In this document: positions 61,248 to 64,000 of the stretch, piece after piece
How positions within the stretch are numbered: the first letter of the stretch is position 1
How the letters are laid out: each line of letters begins with the position of its first letter
NCBI GenBank assembly: GCA_014925825.1
Contig: JACGCK010000015.1
Coordinates: 310,001-374,000, forward strand
Source of the DNA: Pholiota molesta
Lineage: Eukaryota; Basidiomycota; Agaricomycetes; Agaricales; Strophariaceae
DNA: 64,000 bases
Reading direction: 5' to 3'
Made by a program: the position numbers and the translations under genes
The notes under the pieces: generated by a model
Databases searched by the model: none
Seen by the model: the letters and a program-made list of their open reading frames with translations, nothing else
What the model was told of the DNA's origin: nothing

Positions 61248-64000
61248 TCAAAACGGTTCAGGTTGAGGAGTGGAAAGAGTTTTCGCAAGGTCGTTGGCGC
61301 TCTGATTGCCGCCGAACGTGACTCGATCCTCCTCGAGAGAGGTAGATGAGGCAGCCGGGAGAGCCCCTGGTTGCGCCTCGCTGGTCGACATCGCTTCATC
61401 GAAATAAGAGCTCAGGAGGGACATGTGCTTCGGCGCCAACCGACTGCCGTCCTTCGGTGGTGCCGGGAAATCTGATAGATTGGACATGCGGGAAAGAGTG
61501 GAACTGGTCATGTAGCTACTTCGAGTAGCCTCAGTGAGCGGGGCCTGCAGGCCAGATAGGATGCGGTCTTGAGAAGCGGGGCTGGCCAGACTTCGCTGTT
61601 GCTGATCTAGGCTGTTGTTGGCGAAGGCGGTCTGACCGGTGTACGACAAGCGGCGTTCGGATGAAACAGCAGGCGGTGTTGAGACCGATTCCACCATACC
61701 CACACGGAATACCGCTGCAATCGTGTCATCAGCTGCAAGAACAAGCTTAGCGTACGTGGAATTGCTTACCAGTCGGATCGTCATCCTCTGCGGTGCCTTC
61801 TATGAAAGAAGACGCCCTTGAGGATATAACGTCTTCAGGAAGCGTCTCTGACGCCTTAAATGCGTGGATCGGATCGTCCATGATGCCCTCCGTAGGCGAC
61901 GCGGAGCGATGCATCTCCTCAAACACAAACTGCAGACTGCCCTCCGTCGGGCGCCTCTGCTGGCGCAACGACGACGTGACCGACTGCGAGTACAGGCTGC
62001 TCGACCGCTCGCGCTCGCGCTCCATCTGCTCGAACTCGTCGCTGAGCTGGCGGGCAAGGTTCGTGAGGCTGCTGTCCGTGCGGTGGGTGCGCATGCTGTT
62101 GTCCCATGGTATCGGAAGACCTGTGTGGGCTGTCGGGCAGGCGGCTTCATTTGGCGTCCGCTGTGCGCTGTTCATGTTGGGCCTGAAGAAGAGATCCTGG
62201 AAACTGTCAAGATCATGCGGGCTTCCTAGAGGCTGGGGCGATTGCTGTGGAGAAGAGCTCTCGGAGGTCATGGCACTGGCGGGGGATGGATTGCGCAATT
62301 GCTGGTCTGGAGGTGGAAGGAGAGGTAGTCGTAGTTGGATGAAGCCAATGTGTGATTCGACACAACAACAGAATTGTCAGTAGGGCTTCGCATTTCCCCT
62401 TGGGCACCAAAGCGCGAAGTATCAAAGCCTTTCTCTCGTTGACGACCCGCCGGCCCAAACTCTGGGAGGTCCAACGACTCATCCCAGTCAGGTGGAGGAC
62501 CCCGCGTTGTTGTTGACGATCTTGGTAGAATTGTTCCCATGGCTCTCGCTCGTGCCCAACCCACTATCCGGGCTAGCGCGGCGGTACCTCGCCGCATTGA
62601 CCAGCGTCTCCCCCAGCCCCACATATCGTGGATCCCAAGCGTCTGCCGGTTCGCCCCTGCTGCGCCGCCTCCGGCGAGAAGGGCGAGTACACCAGGTCGT
62701 CGGGAGCACCTCCTGCACCACGCCCTCGGACGACGGCGAGAGCTGCGCCCACATCCGGCCCGCGTGCGGCGCGCCCGCCTCCGAGCGGAACTGCCCGATG
62801 AGCCCGTTCGCGTCGATGTAGCTGTCGCGGCGCGACGCGGGCTGCGCGTATGGGTGCAGCACCATGTGCGGCGGCAGCTTGTGCCGCGCGAGGATTCCGC
62901 GATCGGGGGCGCCGTCGTCGTCGGCGGCGCGGGCGCGGGGTGGCCGACGGACGCGTGCGGCCGGCGTAGTCCGTGTGGCGGCGCTCGCTGGCGTTGCTGA
63001 GCGACAGCCCGCCGCGCGCGTACGGGTGCGCCGGGAGGTAGGGCACGCTCGCGTCCGCGTCCTCCTCCGGCGGCGTGCCCAGCGCGATGCCCACGCGCGA
63101 GTCGCTGATCGCGGAGAAGGCGGGCGACGGCGTCTTCCGCTGCGCACCGCCCGCCCGCGCCCGGCGCGCCACGGTCCAGCGGCAGATGCGCGGGGTCCGC
63201 GAGGCGGATGACGCGCGTCCCGGTGCTGCGCAGCGCGCCCTCCAGGTCCGCGGCCTTCTGCTGCGCGGGCGTCGCCGCCCCCGAGAACGGGTCGACGGGG
63301 AGCAGGCCCGAATTCGACTTCGACTTCGTCGCCGCGGCGCGGCGCGGGCTTGGACCCCGACTCGGACCTTGAGTGCGTCCTCGAGTGCGCCTTCGACGAC
63401 TTGGTCAGCGTCTTGACGAGCGAGTTCGAGTTCGAGTGCGAGTGCGCGTGCGTGCCCGCGAGGTCGTGGCGCGCTGCGCTCGCGCCGTCGACGAACGCGA
63501 GCCGCGGCGGCGCGACCGCGGGCGAGTAGTTCTGGCTGCCGAGGCACGCCTGCGCCGCGATGTACTCCATGCTGCTCTGCGGTGGTGGCCGCGCGCGCGC
63601 GCGCGCTGCGTGAGCGACTTGGAGCGCGTCCGCGACACGGTGCGCGAGCGCGTGTTCCCGAACGAGCGCTGCGCCTGCCGCTGCCATTCCCTCCTTTCGC
63701 TCTCCAGCAACGCGCCTTCCCGGAGCACACTAAACAAGTGGAGAAACGATCAGCTGAACGTCCCTAGATGCATGGAAGAACACGACATACTGCGCTAGAG
63801 AAGGCACGGGCGACGGCAGCGCCAGATCGTCCATCGCGAAGCTCTTCGGCCGCGGCGGCCGCAACCCCGGCCCTCCCTGCCCCTCCGGCCGACCGCCTCC
63901 CTTCGCACCACCTCCGCCTCCGCCTTCTTCTTCCCCTTCCCCAGGCGCAGGTCCACCAGCGACCGCGAGTGCGCGAGCACGCGCGACGCCACGCCCGGCT
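61248..64000 (-). CDS. Large Ser/Arg-rich low-complexity protein (runs off right edge)
   Basis: The C-terminal part of a large, mostly disordered protein; the start lies beyond the window. Upstream exons give RSFGNTRSRTVSRTRSKS, EYIAAQACLGSQNYSP, LVKTLTKSSKAHSRTHSRS, AISDSRVGIALGTPPEED, KLPPHMVLHPYAQPASRRD and YIDANGLIGQF. A short intron near 61733-61769 precedes the last exon, which ends TLSTPQPEPF at 61248. Codon use is very GC-rich at 62,600-63,990. The frame shifts several times in the GC-rich part, probably by single-base errors. No catalytic domain is visible; Ser/Arg and His-Ser repeats suggest phosphorylation-regulated disorder, but function is unknown. Confidence 0.6.

Noticed and set aside
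62492..63798. Several plus-strand Arg/Ala-rich ORFs near the right edge
   Set aside because: GC-rich antisense shadows of the minus-strand low-complexity protein.

Overview
The window is nuclear DNA of a basidiomycete fungus, most likely an agaricomycete (mushroom or polypore). The genes carry many short GT-AG introns of about 40-70 bases, and the families present are typical of that group: a C2-helical-NACHT-ankyrin receptor pair, a HET-domain protein, a fungal Ty1/copia element, a fungal P3A proton pump and a PDR-type ABC transporter. Exons were assembled by eye from splice signals and protein continuity; no database search was possible.

Bases 1-27,600 look like accessory, fast-changing sequence. 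They hold a minus-strand Ty1/copia element cut by the window edge, with a copia-type primer-binding site and part of its 5' LTR. Two paralogous STAND/NLR-type genes follow (5505-10096 and 20114-24593). Each has 12 exons, is open throughout, and ends in 13 near-identical ankyrin repeats. Between them lie a 0.7 kb segmental duplication, a small unrecognised gene, a casein-kinase-1-like kinase, a HAD-like hydrolase and another unrecognised gene, with gene-poor stretches. A GNAT acetyltransferase closes the block.

Bases 28,000-64,000 are denser and hold mostly core metabolism and cell biology: plasma-membrane H+-ATPase (PMA1), an AGC-like kinase, a single-pass membrane protein, a PDR-type ABC transporter, a tetraspanin, a small hypothetical gene, a DHTKD1-type 2-oxoacid dehydrogenase E1, a HET-domain protein, cohesin subunit SMC1, and a low-complexity protein running off the right edge.

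Two themes stand out. First, two NLR-like receptors and a HET protein, all families linked to non-self recognition in fungi, lie within 50 kb. The receptor pair shows a marked identity gradient that suggests gene conversion or recent exchange of its 3' half, plus internal repeat shuffling. Second, many otherwise well-conserved genes, including essential SMC1, are interrupted by apparent single-base deletions with no other decay. This looks more like base-level assembly error than pseudogenisation, and it affects how every 'broken' gene here should be read.
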